Shown here: positions 34,374-42,798 of the stretch, piece by piece
Position numbering within the stretch: the first letter of the stretch is position 1
How the letters are laid out: each line of letters opens with the position of its first letter
Assembly (NCBI RefSeq): GCF_003248355.1
Contig: NZ_QKWY01000003.1
Location: 1-64,000, forward strand
From: Streptomyces sp. AC1-42W
GTDB lineage: Bacteria > Actinomycetota > Actinomycetes > Streptomycetales > Streptomycetaceae
DNA: 64,000 bases
Reading direction: 5' to 3'
The notes under the pieces: generated by a model
What the model saw: only the letters and a program-made list of their open reading frames with translations
The model's database searches: none
Told to the model about the DNA's origin: nothing
Made by a program: the position numbers and the translations under genes

Positions 34374-35801
34374 TTATGAGTGGGGCCGGCGCAGTACGAG
34401 CCACAGGAGCAGGCCGGTGACGGCCTGGGCCGTGCCGGTGACGGCGATCGCGGTGTGGATGCCGGAGAGTTCCCGGGCGACCGTGGGGGTGCCCGAGCCG
34501 ATCACCGCCGCGAACACCGCGCTGATCAGCGGGATGCCGATCGCGATGCCGACCTGCTGGCTCTGGGTGGCCATACCGGTGGCCATGCCCTGGGAGTCGG
34601 CGTCGGCGGACGACGTGGCGATCACCATGAAGCAGAGCGCGGCGAGCATGGAGAAGAACGCGTTGACGAACTGCGTGACGATGAGCGGCACCAGCCACGC
34701 GGGATCGTCCGACGCCCAGGCCCCGAACAGCATGAACGCGCCCTGGAGGAACAGTGACACGCCCAGCAGCGACCGCGGCGACACCTTGTGCAGGATGCGG
34801 GGGCCCACCACGCCGGCGATGATCTGCCCCACGCCGATGCCGAGCAGCACCAGCCCGGCGAGCAGGGACGACAGGCCCAGCACGTTCTGTACGTACAGCC
34901 CGGTGAAGAAGATCAGCGCGGTCTCGCCGCCGAAGATGAACAGGGCGGCCAGGTTCCCGAAGGCGATGTCCGGCTTCTTCAGAATCCGCACCGGGACCAG
35001 CGCGTCGGCCGTACGGCTCTCGACCGTCCAGAACACGCCGAGCAGGACGGCGGCGACGACGAGGCAGGCCCCGGCGACGGCGTCCAGGCCGTTCTCGCCG
35101 ATCCGGGTGACACCGTAGATCCCGGCGAACATGCCCAGGGTGATCAGCACGGCACCGGGCAGGTCGATCCGGCTGCGCCGCTCCGCCCGGCTCTCGTCCA
35201 CGACCAGGGGCACGACGATGACGGCCGCGATCGCCACGGGGATGTTGATGAAGAACGCCCAGCGCCAGGACAGGACGTCGGTGAGCACACCGCCGAGGAT
35301 GGCGCCGACGCTGAACCCGGCGCTCATCATGACGCTGTTGAGGCCCAGCGCGCGGGTGCGCAGACCGGGTTCGGTGAACGCGGTGGTCAGCAGGGCGAGG
35401 GCGGCCGGCGTCACAGCGGCGGTGGCCAGACCCTGGAGCGTACGGGCCACGAGGAGCATCGTCGGCGTGTCGGCGACGCCGCCCAGGAGTGAGGAGACGG
35501 CGAGGACGATCATGCCGATGGTGAAGATGCGCCGCCGTCCGACGAAGTCACCGACCCGGCCGAGGACGAGGGTGCAGCCCGCCGCGCACAGCGCGAACAT
35601 CGTGGTGATCCACTGCAGGCTGCCGGTCGAGAAGCCGAGCGAGACCCCGACCTCGGGAAGGGCCACGTTCAGCACGGAGAAGTCGGCGGCCATCATGAAC
35701 TGGGACGCCAGAAGAACGACAAGGGCCGCCGTCTGTCGGCCGCTCATCTGTACGGTCGGGGATGCCGAGGCCGTCGGCCGCGCGGTTTCGATGCTGGTCA
35801 T
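34374..35801 (-). CDS. MFS drug:H+ antiporter (DHA2, 14 helices)
   Basis: 475 aa, hydrophobic with about 14 helices. Motif A-like LGRVGDFVGRRRIFTIGMIV, QWITTMFALCAAGCTLVLGR, and motif C-like SAGFSVGAILGGVLTDVLSW. This is the DHA2/EmrB-type pattern. It is likely to be resistance or export for a small molecule, maybe from the neighbouring cluster. The regulator follows on the same strand. The 37-bp palindrome lies 56 bp upstream of its start. Confidence 0.9.
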   Translation of the reverse strand: MTSIETARPTASASPTVQMSGRQTAALVVLLASQFMMAADFSVLNVALPEVGVSLGFSTGSLQWITTMFALCAAGCTLVLGRVGDFVGRRRIFTIGMIVLAVSSLLGGVADTPTMLLVARTLQGLATAAVTPAALALLTTAFTEPGLRTRALGLNSVMMSAGFSVGAILGGVLTDVLSWRWAFFINIPVAIAAVIVVPLVVDESRAERRSRIDLPGAVLITLGMFAGIYGVTRIGENGLDAVAGACLVVAAVLLGVFWTVESRTADALVPVRILKKPDIAFGNLAALFIFGGETALIFFTGLYVQNVLGLSSLLAGLVLLGIGVGQIIAGVVGPRILHKVSPRSLLGVSLFLQGAFMLFGAWASDDPAWLVPLIVTQFVNAFFSMLAALCFMVIATSSADADSQGMATGMATQSQQVGIAIGIPLISAVFAAVIGSGTPTVARELSGIHTAIAVTGTAQAVTGLLLWLVLRRPHS

Positions 35802-35856
35802 TGCTTCAGCCTGGAGTGCCCGGGACGGGCCAACCAGTCCTCACTTGAGACCATCA

Positions 35857-35893
35857 CCGTCGAGGGTGGCACTGGCAGTGCCACCCTCGACGG
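35857..35893. terminator. 37-bp perfect palindrome between the STAND regulator and the MFS gene
   Basis: 18-bp arms, left CCGTCGAGGGTGGCACTG, centre one G, right arm its exact complement. It lies 72 bp after the stop of the minus-strand STAND gene and 56 bp before the MFS start, so it may terminate the first gene. Because it is so symmetrical it might also be a protein-binding operator for the MFS gene. No T-tract. Confidence 0.55.
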
Positions 35894-35964
35894 CGTACGC
35901 GTGGGGCATCCTCCGGAGCGGGCACCGGCATCGGGCCCGCCCGAGTCGTCGCAGCAGCGGAAAC

Positions 35965-38298
35965 TCAGGTGACGGGTGTGACACGAGCTTCGGCGGTCTC
36001 GGCGTCGCCCCCTTCCAGCCCGTTGCGCAGGGCCTGGATGGCCTCCATGGCGTTGTCGTCACCGATCTGCTGGTAGACCGCGATGGCACGGCTCACATCG
36101 GCCAGCGCGCCTTCGGTCTGTCCCAGCTGACGGCGTACCCGGCCCAGCGCGGCGTACATCTCCGCCTGCCACTGGGGAATGTTCGAGGCCGGTTCCCAGG
36201 TGACGGCCGGCTCAAGTGTGTCGACGGCTTCCCGCCACTTCCCCTGCGCGATGTGGAGCAGGCCGATGTCGCGTGCCGCCGATACCCGTGCCATTCCCGC
36301 GATCACGGGCGACGTCGAGACAGCCGAGTCGGACGCCAGTGCGAGCCTGTACTTGTAGGCCCGTAGCGCCTCGTCGGGTTTGCCGGTACGTTCGAGTGCC
36401 TTGCCCAGGGCGGGCAGCGCGTGCGACAGGAGGCCCACCCGGTCCTGCACGCTGTGGAAGCCTCGCACCGCCCGGGAGGCCAGCGTCAGGGAGCCCTGGG
36501 CGTCGTCTGCCCGCAACAGCGCCACCGCCAGGTACGAGTCGGCCCATGCCTGCTGTCGCAGATCCCCGGCCCTGACCGCCTCCGTGTGGGCCCGGCGGGC
36601 GCAGCCGATCGCTCCCTCGATGTCGTCGAGGCACTTCTCGTACGCCCAGGAGAGGTAGTTCAGGTGCGTTGCGGCCGCGGCGTGGTCGGCCAACTCGGCG
36701 GCGGCGGTGCTGGACAGGGTGAAGACTCGCGGCCAGTAGCCCCAGTGGATCCAGCGGTCGGAGAACCAGTGCATCGCTTCGGCCATGTCGACCACCCGTT
36801 GCCACCTTCCGGTGGCGGTGGCCAGTTCCAGCGCGGCGAGCCAGCTGTCGGCCTCGGTCATCAACCATTGCTGTGCGGCCTCGGATGTGTCCAGCCGCAC
36901 ATGGTCGGCCCGGTGCTCGGGGAAGGCCTCGCAGTAGTCCGGTTCGAACCGGCGGCCGGCCGCGATCGCCGTGTCCAGCAGCCAGTCCACCGCTCGCGCC
37001 TCGACGGCGGCGCGCTCGGCCTCGGTCTCCTCCCGCTCCAGCCGTCGCCTGGCGAAGTCCCGGATGAGGTCGTGCAGCCGGTAGCGTGCGGTGAAGCCCG
37101 ACTGGACCAGGCCCAGTTCGACCAGCTCGTCCAGGGCGTCATCCGTCTCGGCGTCCGGCAGCCCGCCCAGGACCGAGGCCAGCTGGGTGCCGCAGTCGGG
37201 CCCCGGCATCAGGGAGAGCCGTCGGAAGAGCCGCCGCGCGGCGCCGGACAGCTGTGTGTAGGACAGCTCGAAGGCCGCGGTGATCGTCAGGTCGCCCGCC
37301 GTCAGCGCGTCCAGACGGCGTTCCTCGTCCTCGAGACGGGCGGCGAGCCGGTCGGGCGACCAGTCGGGGCGGCCGGCCAGCCGGTTGCCGACGATTCGCA
37401 GGGCCAGCGGGAGGTTGCCGCACAAGTGCGCCAGCCTGGCCACCTCGCGGGTGGTGCGGCCGGCCGCGGGCAATCCCGTGATCAGCCGCTCCAGCAGATC
37501 GCGGGCTTCCGCGTCGGGCAGGGGCGACAGCGGAAGCCGGACCACCCCCTCCAGGCCCGTGAGCAGCCGGCGGCTGGTGATCACCGTCAGGACTCCGCCG
37601 GTCGACGGCAGCAGGGGACGTATCTGGGCCTCGTCCGCCGCGTTGTCCAGCACCACGGCGATCCGGTGCGCGGCCGCCACGGACCGGTACAGGGCAGCCC
37701 GGTCGCCGAGATCGAGCGGCAGCCGGCCGTAAGCCGGTACCAGGGTGCGGATCAGCCGTTCCAGAACGACGCCGGGATCGAGCGGCCGTGTGTCGAGGCC
37801 CCGCAGATCGACGAAGAAGTGCCCGTCGGGAAACCGGTGCGCCAGCCCGCTGACGGCGTGCACGGCCAGGCTCGTCTTGCCGGCCCCCGGCTGTCCGGAG
37901 ATCACGACGGTGGGCGCCGGCTCGCCCGGCGCGGTGTCCATGAGCGAGGCCAGCTGGTCCTTTTCCCGGCCGCGGCCGGTGAAGTCGGCCACCCCTCGCG
38001 GCATCGCCAGCAGATCCGGGGCCGGTGCCGGGCTGCGGCGCCGGCCGGCGCGGGCGGCCCGCAGCAGTTCGTCGCGGTGGACGCCGGTCAGTCGCAGGGC
38101 GTCCGCGAGTGCGATCACGGTGGTGCGCTGCGGCCCGAGGCTCTTGCCGCGCTCCAGGTTGCCGATCGCTCGCACGCTTACTCCGGAAGCGTGCGACAAC
38201 TCCTCGATGGTCATACGGGCGGCATGCCGAAGGCGCCGTAGGAGCGCCCCTAACGAGCTGTCCAACGTCCACTCCCCGCCGAATATGCGCACGGGCAT
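35965..38298 (-). CDS. HTH-NB-ARC-TPR (STAND) regulator
   Basis: 777 aa. An XRE-type HTH opens the protein (LGALLRRLRHAARMTIEELS, SGVSVRAIGNLERGKS). The NB-ARC ATPase follows: FTGRGREKDQLASLM, P-loop VVISGQPGAGKTSLAVHA (131-148), AVVLDNAADEAQIRPLLPS, VITSRRLLTGLEGVVRLPL and NLPLALRIVGNRLAGRPD. The C-terminal part has TPR-like repeats (AWADSYLAVALLRADDAQGS, ARDIGLLHIAQGKWREAVDT). It resembles AfsR/SARP-like regulators without the BTAD domain. ATP-driven signalling of a cluster pathway regulator is likely. Located between two biosynthetic operons. Confidence 0.88.
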   Translation of the reverse strand: MPVRIFGGEWTLDSSLGALLRRLRHAARMTIEELSHASGVSVRAIGNLERGKSLGPQRTTVIALADALRLTGVHRDELLRAARAGRRRSPAPAPDLLAMPRGVADFTGRGREKDQLASLMDTAPGEPAPTVVISGQPGAGKTSLAVHAVSGLAHRFPDGHFFVDLRGLDTRPLDPGVVLERLIRTLVPAYGRLPLDLGDRAALYRSVAAAHRIAVVLDNAADEAQIRPLLPSTGGVLTVITSRRLLTGLEGVVRLPLSPLPDAEARDLLERLITGLPAAGRTTREVARLAHLCGNLPLALRIVGNRLAGRPDWSPDRLAARLEDEERRLDALTAGDLTITAAFELSYTQLSGAARRLFRRLSLMPGPDCGTQLASVLGGLPDAETDDALDELVELGLVQSGFTARYRLHDLIRDFARRRLEREETEAERAAVEARAVDWLLDTAIAAGRRFEPDYCEAFPEHRADHVRLDTSEAAQQWLMTEADSWLAALELATATGRWQRVVDMAEAMHWFSDRWIHWGYWPRVFTLSSTAAAELADHAAAATHLNYLSWAYEKCLDDIEGAIGCARRAHTEAVRAGDLRQQAWADSYLAVALLRADDAQGSLTLASRAVRGFHSVQDRVGLLSHALPALGKALERTGKPDEALRAYKYRLALASDSAVSTSPVIAGMARVSAARDIGLLHIAQGKWREAVDTLEPAVTWEPASNIPQWQAEMYAALGRVRRQLGQTEGALADVSRAIAVYQQIGDDNAMEAIQALRNGLEGGDAETAEARVTPVT

Positions 38299-38693
38299 CC
38301 CGTACCCGCGTCACTTGTGCCTGCTGTTGTGCCTGGGCATCGCTCGTGACGAGCGCGTCTACTGGTCGCAGCCACCCCGATCGGGTGGCGAGTGCTGTTC
38401 ACGAAGCCCCCTTGTGCTCATCGTCCGCAAACCTGGCGCCGCACCCGTGGCCCGGCTCGGAGCAGACGAACCGGCTGGTCAGGCGGGAACCAGCTGGCCT
38501 CCCCGGCGGCCGGCACTTCGTTCCCGCTTCCGGAAGGGCAAATTCAGCATGAGATCCGTGCGGGTCCTGCCCGGCACACCGCTCGTCAAACAGTTGTGCA
38601 GATGATCTTCGTCACGGTGGCCTGCGCCGGTCCGCCGATCACCGTCTTCTCCCACCGGCCGCTCTTGTTCACAGCGAGTCTCGGAGTACGTCC
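38299..38693. other. Divergent promoter region between STAND regulator and phyH operon
   Basis: 395 bp with no gene. The last 15 bp include GGAG seven nt before the ATG of the PhyH gene. Both the STAND gene (minus) and the PhyH operon (plus) should be transcribed from here. No obvious strong inverted repeat was seen. Confidence 0.6.
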
Positions 38694-39749
38694 ATGCCCA
38701 TGACTGACACCTACTTGCACCGTGCCGCCACGGACCGTCCCTACTTCAGCGAGGACGGCGAAACGTATCTGTCCCACACTTCCCTGCGTGACCTGCGCAA
38801 GAGGCGCCCGCTCCGGGTGCTGAGCGAGGAGCAGTTCGCCTTCTGGCAGACCTACGGGTACGTGGTGGTCAAGCGGGCCGTACCCCGTGAGGACGCCCAG
38901 CGGTTACTGACCTTCGCCTGGGACTTCCAGGGTCTCGACCCGGACCGCCCCGAGACCTGGTACGAGGAGCGGGAGTACCGGTCGGAGCTGGACCAGGAGC
39001 TGCACATCTACGGGTTCGTCGAGGCCTACCACCACCAGTTGATGTGGGACAACCGGCAATGCCGTCGCGTGTACGACGCCTTCGTGGACGTGTGGGACTG
39101 CGAGGAGCTGTGGGTCACCCTCGACCGGCTCAACCTCAACCCGCCCAACATGAAGACACGGGACCGGTCCCTGATCGAGTTCCGCCCCACGGGCTTCGAC
39201 ATCGAACTGCACTGGGACGTCGACACCGTCCGGAGTGTCCCCCCGCAGCGGGTCCAGGGCATCCTCGTCCTCAACGACACCGTTCCGGAGGAGGGCGGCT
39301 TCCAGTGCTGCCCGGAACTCTTCCGGCAGTTCGACCACTGGAAGGCCCACCAGCCCGCCGACCGGGACCCCATCCGCCCGGCCGTCGACCGTGACGTGAT
39401 GCCGGTGGTGCACCCCGAACTGGAGGCCGGCGACCTGCTGATCTTCAACGGGCACCTCGCCCACGGAGTGGCGCCCAACATCTCCGCCGCCGGAGCACGG
39501 GCGGTGCAGTACCTGTCGATGATGCCCGCCCTGGAGGAGCACGAGGAGCTGCGCCGCTCCCGGATCGAGTCCTGGCGCACCCTGTCCACGCCGACGTGGA
39601 ACAAGACCCTGCTCGGCGACGCCGTGCGGCCCGAGGCCGAACGGTACGGACGCGCCCGCCTGAACGAGCTGGGCGAGCGGCTGCTCGGCCTGAAGTCCTG
39701 GCACGACGCGGACACGTACGGAGGGGTCCGGTGCGCCGAATCTGCCTGA
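38694..39749 (+). CDS. PhyH-type Fe(II)/2-oxoglutarate dioxygenase
   Basis: 351 aa. The jelly-roll iron site HxD is His173/Asp175 (DIELHWDVDTVRS), the distal His lies in LIFNGHLAHGVAPN (His257) and Arg269 (ARAVQYLSM) would bind 2-oxoglutarate. The N-terminal part (FWQTYGYVVVKRAVPREDAQ) is typical of phytanoyl-CoA dioxygenase relatives. Enzymes of this class hydroxylate amino acids and other natural-product units. GGAG lies upstream of the ATG. The next gene's GTG start overlaps by 19 nt. Probably tailors the amino-acid unit. Confidence 0.88.
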   Translation: MPMTDTYLHRAATDRPYFSEDGETYLSHTSLRDLRKRRPLRVLSEEQFAFWQTYGYVVVKRAVPREDAQRLLTFAWDFQGLDPDRPETWYEEREYRSELDQELHIYGFVEAYHHQLMWDNRQCRRVYDAFVDVWDCEELWVTLDRLNLNPPNMKTRDRSLIEFRPTGFDIELHWDVDTVRSVPPQRVQGILVLNDTVPEEGGFQCCPELFRQFDHWKAHQPADRDPIRPAVDRDVMPVVHPELEAGDLLIFNGHLAHGVAPNISAAGARAVQYLSMMPALEEHEELRRSRIESWRTLSTPTWNKTLLGDAVRPEAERYGRARLNELGERLLGLKSWHDADTYGGVRCAESA

Positions 39750-41056
39750 CCCTGCCGACCAACCGGGAGTGCTCGGCCACCATCCGGCTGCTCGCCGAGG
39801 AGGCCGCGTACGCCGCCGACCGCTTCGGCGTCGAGGTCCACCTGCTCGTCCTCGACTCGTGCCCGCCCGCCGTCCACGCGGCGCACGCCGCGACGGTCCA
39901 CGGGCTGGAGCCGCGCCCCGGAGTGGTGATCCACCACCTGGACGAGGCCGCGCAGCGGGAATTCCTGCTCCGTGTCATCGACCGGGCCCGGAGCCCGAAG
40001 GCGGAGTGGCTGCTGGACCTGCTGCTTCCCTCGCGTCTTTCCTACGGGGCCTGCACCGACCGGGCCTTCCTCGTCGGCCGGGCCCTCGGCTGCGCCTCGG
40101 TGCACCGCAGGGACTCCGACAGCCGCTACCAGGAGAAGGACGGCTCGACGGTCTTCCCGATCCACCACGAACTGCTCAGCCTCGGTGCCACCGCCTCCGA
40201 GGCGGCCCGGCACGTCGACGTCTGCGAACTGACCGCGGCCGAGATGCGGCGTCCCGTCGCGATGGTGGGGGCGTCCTTCACGGGCGAACCCTCCGTGGAC
40301 CTCGCCGAGATCGCGGCGCTCGACCCCCGTGCGTACGACGACCTGGTGAGCCTGTGGGCGCCGCTCGACGCCCCGGAGGCGAGCAAGCGGGACCTCGTGG
40401 CGCAGTCCTTCCTCGGCGCGGGCCGGCATGCCTTCGACGGCGACCACTCCGTGTTGACCCGCGTGGACCCCATGCGTGTGGACATGTGCAACATCGCCTT
40501 CCACGGGGTGCACGAGCAGGTACCGCTGCCCCCGGCGACGGACACGATCGGCAGCGACTACTTCCTCATCCACCTGGTCCACCACGCCGGACTGCCCGGC
40601 GTCCTCCACAACCGCGACATCGTGAACTACTACACGGGCGAGCGGCGTACCGCGGCGGGGTTCGTGGCGTACCAGACCAGGTTCGTGAAGTTCCTCCTGT
40701 CGATGCTGCGCTTCCATTACGTGTACGCCGAACTGAAGGCGGCGGGACCCGGCCTGCTGCGCCCGGACGGCACGGTCGACGCGGACCGGGTGGCCCGGAT
40801 CGTACGGCGCAGCACGTCGCTGGAGCAGTCGGACAACGTGACGCGGCTGGACCGTACGGACGCCGTCTACCGCGGACTCGGCGGCCGGTACGCGGATCTC
40901 GCCGACCACCTGCGGCCGCTGCGCGAAAGCCTGCTGGACGAGGCCCGCGCCGACTTCACGGACTACGCGCTGCTCATCGAGTCGTGGGGGGACCTCATGG
41001 AGTCGGCCGGTGCGGTCGGCCTCGCGGCGGCCGGCGGTCCGGCGGGTGCCTCATGA
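39731..41056 (+). CDS. DUF6271-like protein of unknown function
   Basis: 441 aa from the GTG at 39731, overlapping phyH. Start RICLTLPTNRECSATIRLLA, then ADRFGVEVHLLVLDSCPP, SRLSYGACTDRAFLVGRALG, SVHRRDSDSRYQEKDG and HNRDIVNYYTGERRTAAG. I associate it with the DUF6271 family found in actinomycete biosynthetic loci, with moderate certainty. The N-terminal alpha/beta part and the D-S-D-S-R motif recall nucleotide-sugar-type (GT-A) folds, but I cannot assign a reaction. It is embedded in a five-gene operon with PhyH, PLP decarboxylase, GNAT and MFS. Confidence 0.65.
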   Translation: MRRICLTLPTNRECSATIRLLAEEAAYAADRFGVEVHLLVLDSCPPAVHAAHAATVHGLEPRPGVVIHHLDEAAQREFLLRVIDRARSPKAEWLLDLLLPSRLSYGACTDRAFLVGRALGCASVHRRDSDSRYQEKDGSTVFPIHHELLSLGATASEAARHVDVCELTAAEMRRPVAMVGASFTGEPSVDLAEIAALDPRAYDDLVSLWAPLDAPEASKRDLVAQSFLGAGRHAFDGDHSVLTRVDPMRVDMCNIAFHGVHEQVPLPPATDTIGSDYFLIHLVHHAGLPGVLHNRDIVNYYTGERRTAAGFVAYQTRFVKFLLSMLRFHYVYAELKAAGPGLLRPDGTVDADRVARIVRRSTSLEQSDNVTRLDRTDAVYRGLGGRYADLADHLRPLRESLLDEARADFTDYALLIESWGDLMESAGAVGLAAAGGPAGAS

Positions 41057-42255
41057 CGGCCGCCGGCCGGGGCCGCCCGCGCATACCCGTGGCGCCGGAC
41101 GGGGACCGGCTCGTCTACGACCTCGACGGGATTCGCGCACAGTACGCGGAACTCCGCGCGGAACTTCCCGATGCCGTCGTACGGTTCGCCATGAAGGCCG
41201 CGCCCTCCGACGAGATCCTGCGGACACTCGGCGCCGCCGGTGCCGGGGTCGACGCCGCCGGGCCGCAGGAACTGCGGCAGGCACTGCGCGCCGGTATCTC
41301 CGTGGAGGCCACGCACTACGGCAACACGGTCAAGTCGGATACGGACATCGCCGATGCCTACGCCCTCGGGGTGCGTACCTTCGCGACGGACAGCGTGCAG
41401 GACGTGCGGGCCCTCGCCCGCCACGCCCCCGGGGCGAGGGTCTTCTGCCGGCTGGCCGTCGACGGCGAGGGCGCGCTGTGGGGCCTGAAGCACAAGTTCG
41501 GGTGCTCCGCCGCCGACACCGTGCACATCCTGCGCACCGCGCGGCGCCTCGGCCTCGTACCGTCCGGGCTCTCGGTGCATGTGGGGTCGCAGCAGATGGA
41601 CGCGGACGCCTGGCACCGGGCCTTCGAGCGCCTCTCCGCGGTGATGATCACGCTTGAGGAGCACGGCATCGTCCTCGATCATGTGAATCTGGGGGGCGGT
41701 CTGCCCGCTCGGGGCTACCTCGACAGCGGCGGCGTTCCCCTGGACCCGCCCCTGGACAAGATCTTCGCCACTCTGCGGGAAGGCATCGAGGGCCTGCGCG
41801 CGGTCCACGGGGAGCATCTCCGCCTCGTCATGGAGCCGGGGCGGTCGCTGGTCGCGGACCACGGAACCATTCACGCCCGCGTGGTCCGCCTGACCCGGCG
41901 GCAGATGCCGGACGGCTCGTCGCAGCACTGGTTGTACCTGAGCTGCGGGAAGTTCAACGGACTGTACGAGATGGATGCCATCCAGTACCGGTTGCGCTTC
42001 CCCGCGGGCCCGGCCGGCCCGCTCGTCCCCGCGGTCGTCGCCGGCCCCACCTGCGACAGCGACGACGCCTACCCGCACGACCGCGGCCTCGTGCGGGTGC
42101 CCGAGGGGCTCGCCTCGGGGGACCCGGTCGAGGTGCTGGCCTGCGGTGCCTACGCGCTGAGCTACACGACACGCGGGTTCAACGGCTTCATGCCGCTGCC
42201 GGTGGTCTTCACGGGTGGCCCGCCGGACCGCGGCGAACCGGGGAAGGCTCCGTGA
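41053..42255 (+). CDS. Type III PLP-dependent amino-acid decarboxylase (ornithine/DAP decarboxylase-like)
   Basis: 400 aa. PLP Lys48 lies in VVRFAMKAAPSDEIL, then THYGNTVKSDTDIADAYALG, LWGLKHKFGCS, SVHVGSQQMDADAWHRAFER, VNLGGGLPARGYLDS, VMEPGRSLVADHGTIHARVV and GPTCDSDDAYPHDR, with the Cys-Asp of the second active-site half. This is the alanine-racemase-like decarboxylase fold. The substrate is probably an ornithine-, lysine- or diamino-acid-type compound, matching the LysXYZK product class. It shares the ATGA overlap with the previous gene and GTG overlap with the next. Confidence 0.87.
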   Translation: MTAAGRGRPRIPVAPDGDRLVYDLDGIRAQYAELRAELPDAVVRFAMKAAPSDEILRTLGAAGAGVDAAGPQELRQALRAGISVEATHYGNTVKSDTDIADAYALGVRTFATDSVQDVRALARHAPGARVFCRLAVDGEGALWGLKHKFGCSAADTVHILRTARRLGLVPSGLSVHVGSQQMDADAWHRAFERLSAVMITLEEHGIVLDHVNLGGGLPARGYLDSGGVPLDPPLDKIFATLREGIEGLRAVHGEHLRLVMEPGRSLVADHGTIHARVVRLTRRQMPDGSSQHWLYLSCGKFNGLYEMDAIQYRLRFPAGPAGPLVPAVVAGPTCDSDDAYPHDRGLVRVPEGLASGDPVEVLACGAYALSYTTRGFNGFMPLPVVFTGGPPDRGEPGKAP

Positions 42256-42797
42256 CACCGGCCGACGTCATCACCATCCGCCCTCCCACTCCGCCGGACT
42301 GGGACGCGATCGCCGCGCTGGAGTCCGACGCCTACGGGCCGCTCGGCCTGGCGGAGGGCCGCGAGGCGCTCCGTTCCAAAGCGGTGTCCCCCGAGACCTG
42401 CTTCGTCCTCCGGTCGGGCCCAAAGGTGGCGGGCTATCTGCTGTCCCTGCCCTACCCCCCGCGCCGGGCACCCGCCCTGGGCAGCACGGCGCCGGCCCGT
42501 TTCCACTCCCGCAACCTGCATCTGCACGACATGGTCGTCGCCCCGGAGTACCGCGGACGCGGGCTGGGGCGCCGCCTCGTCACCCACCTCGAACGCACCG
42601 CCGCGGCGCGGGGCTACGAGGAGGTCTCGCTGATCGCGGTCGCGGGGGCCGGGAGTTACTGGTCGGCGTGCGGGTACGCCCCCGATCCCCATGTGCCGAC
42701 CGCCGGTTACGGGCGCTCGGCCGTCTACATGTCCCGCTCGCTGCCGCCCGCTCCACCGTCCCCCGGTTCACCTTCCGATACTCCACGGAGTCACTGA
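42252..42797 (+). CDS. GNAT-family N-acetyltransferase
   Basis: 181 aa from the GTG at 42252 that overlaps the decarboxylase. Acetyl-CoA motif MVVAPEYRGRGLGRRLVTHL (motif A, R-x-x-G-x-G/A) and a C-terminal YWSACGYAPDPHVPTAGYG block. Likely acetylates an amine of a pathway intermediate, or of the final product as self-protection. Substrate unknown. Confidence 0.88.
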   Translation: MTPADVITIRPPTPPDWDAIAALESDAYGPLGLAEGREALRSKAVSPETCFVLRSGPKVAGYLLSLPYPPRRAPALGSTAPARFHSRNLHLHDMVVAPEYRGRGLGRRLVTHLERTAAARGYEEVSLIAVAGAGSYWSACGYAPDPHVPTAGYGRSAVYMSRSLPPAPPSPGSPSDTPRSH

Positions 42798-42798
42798 C

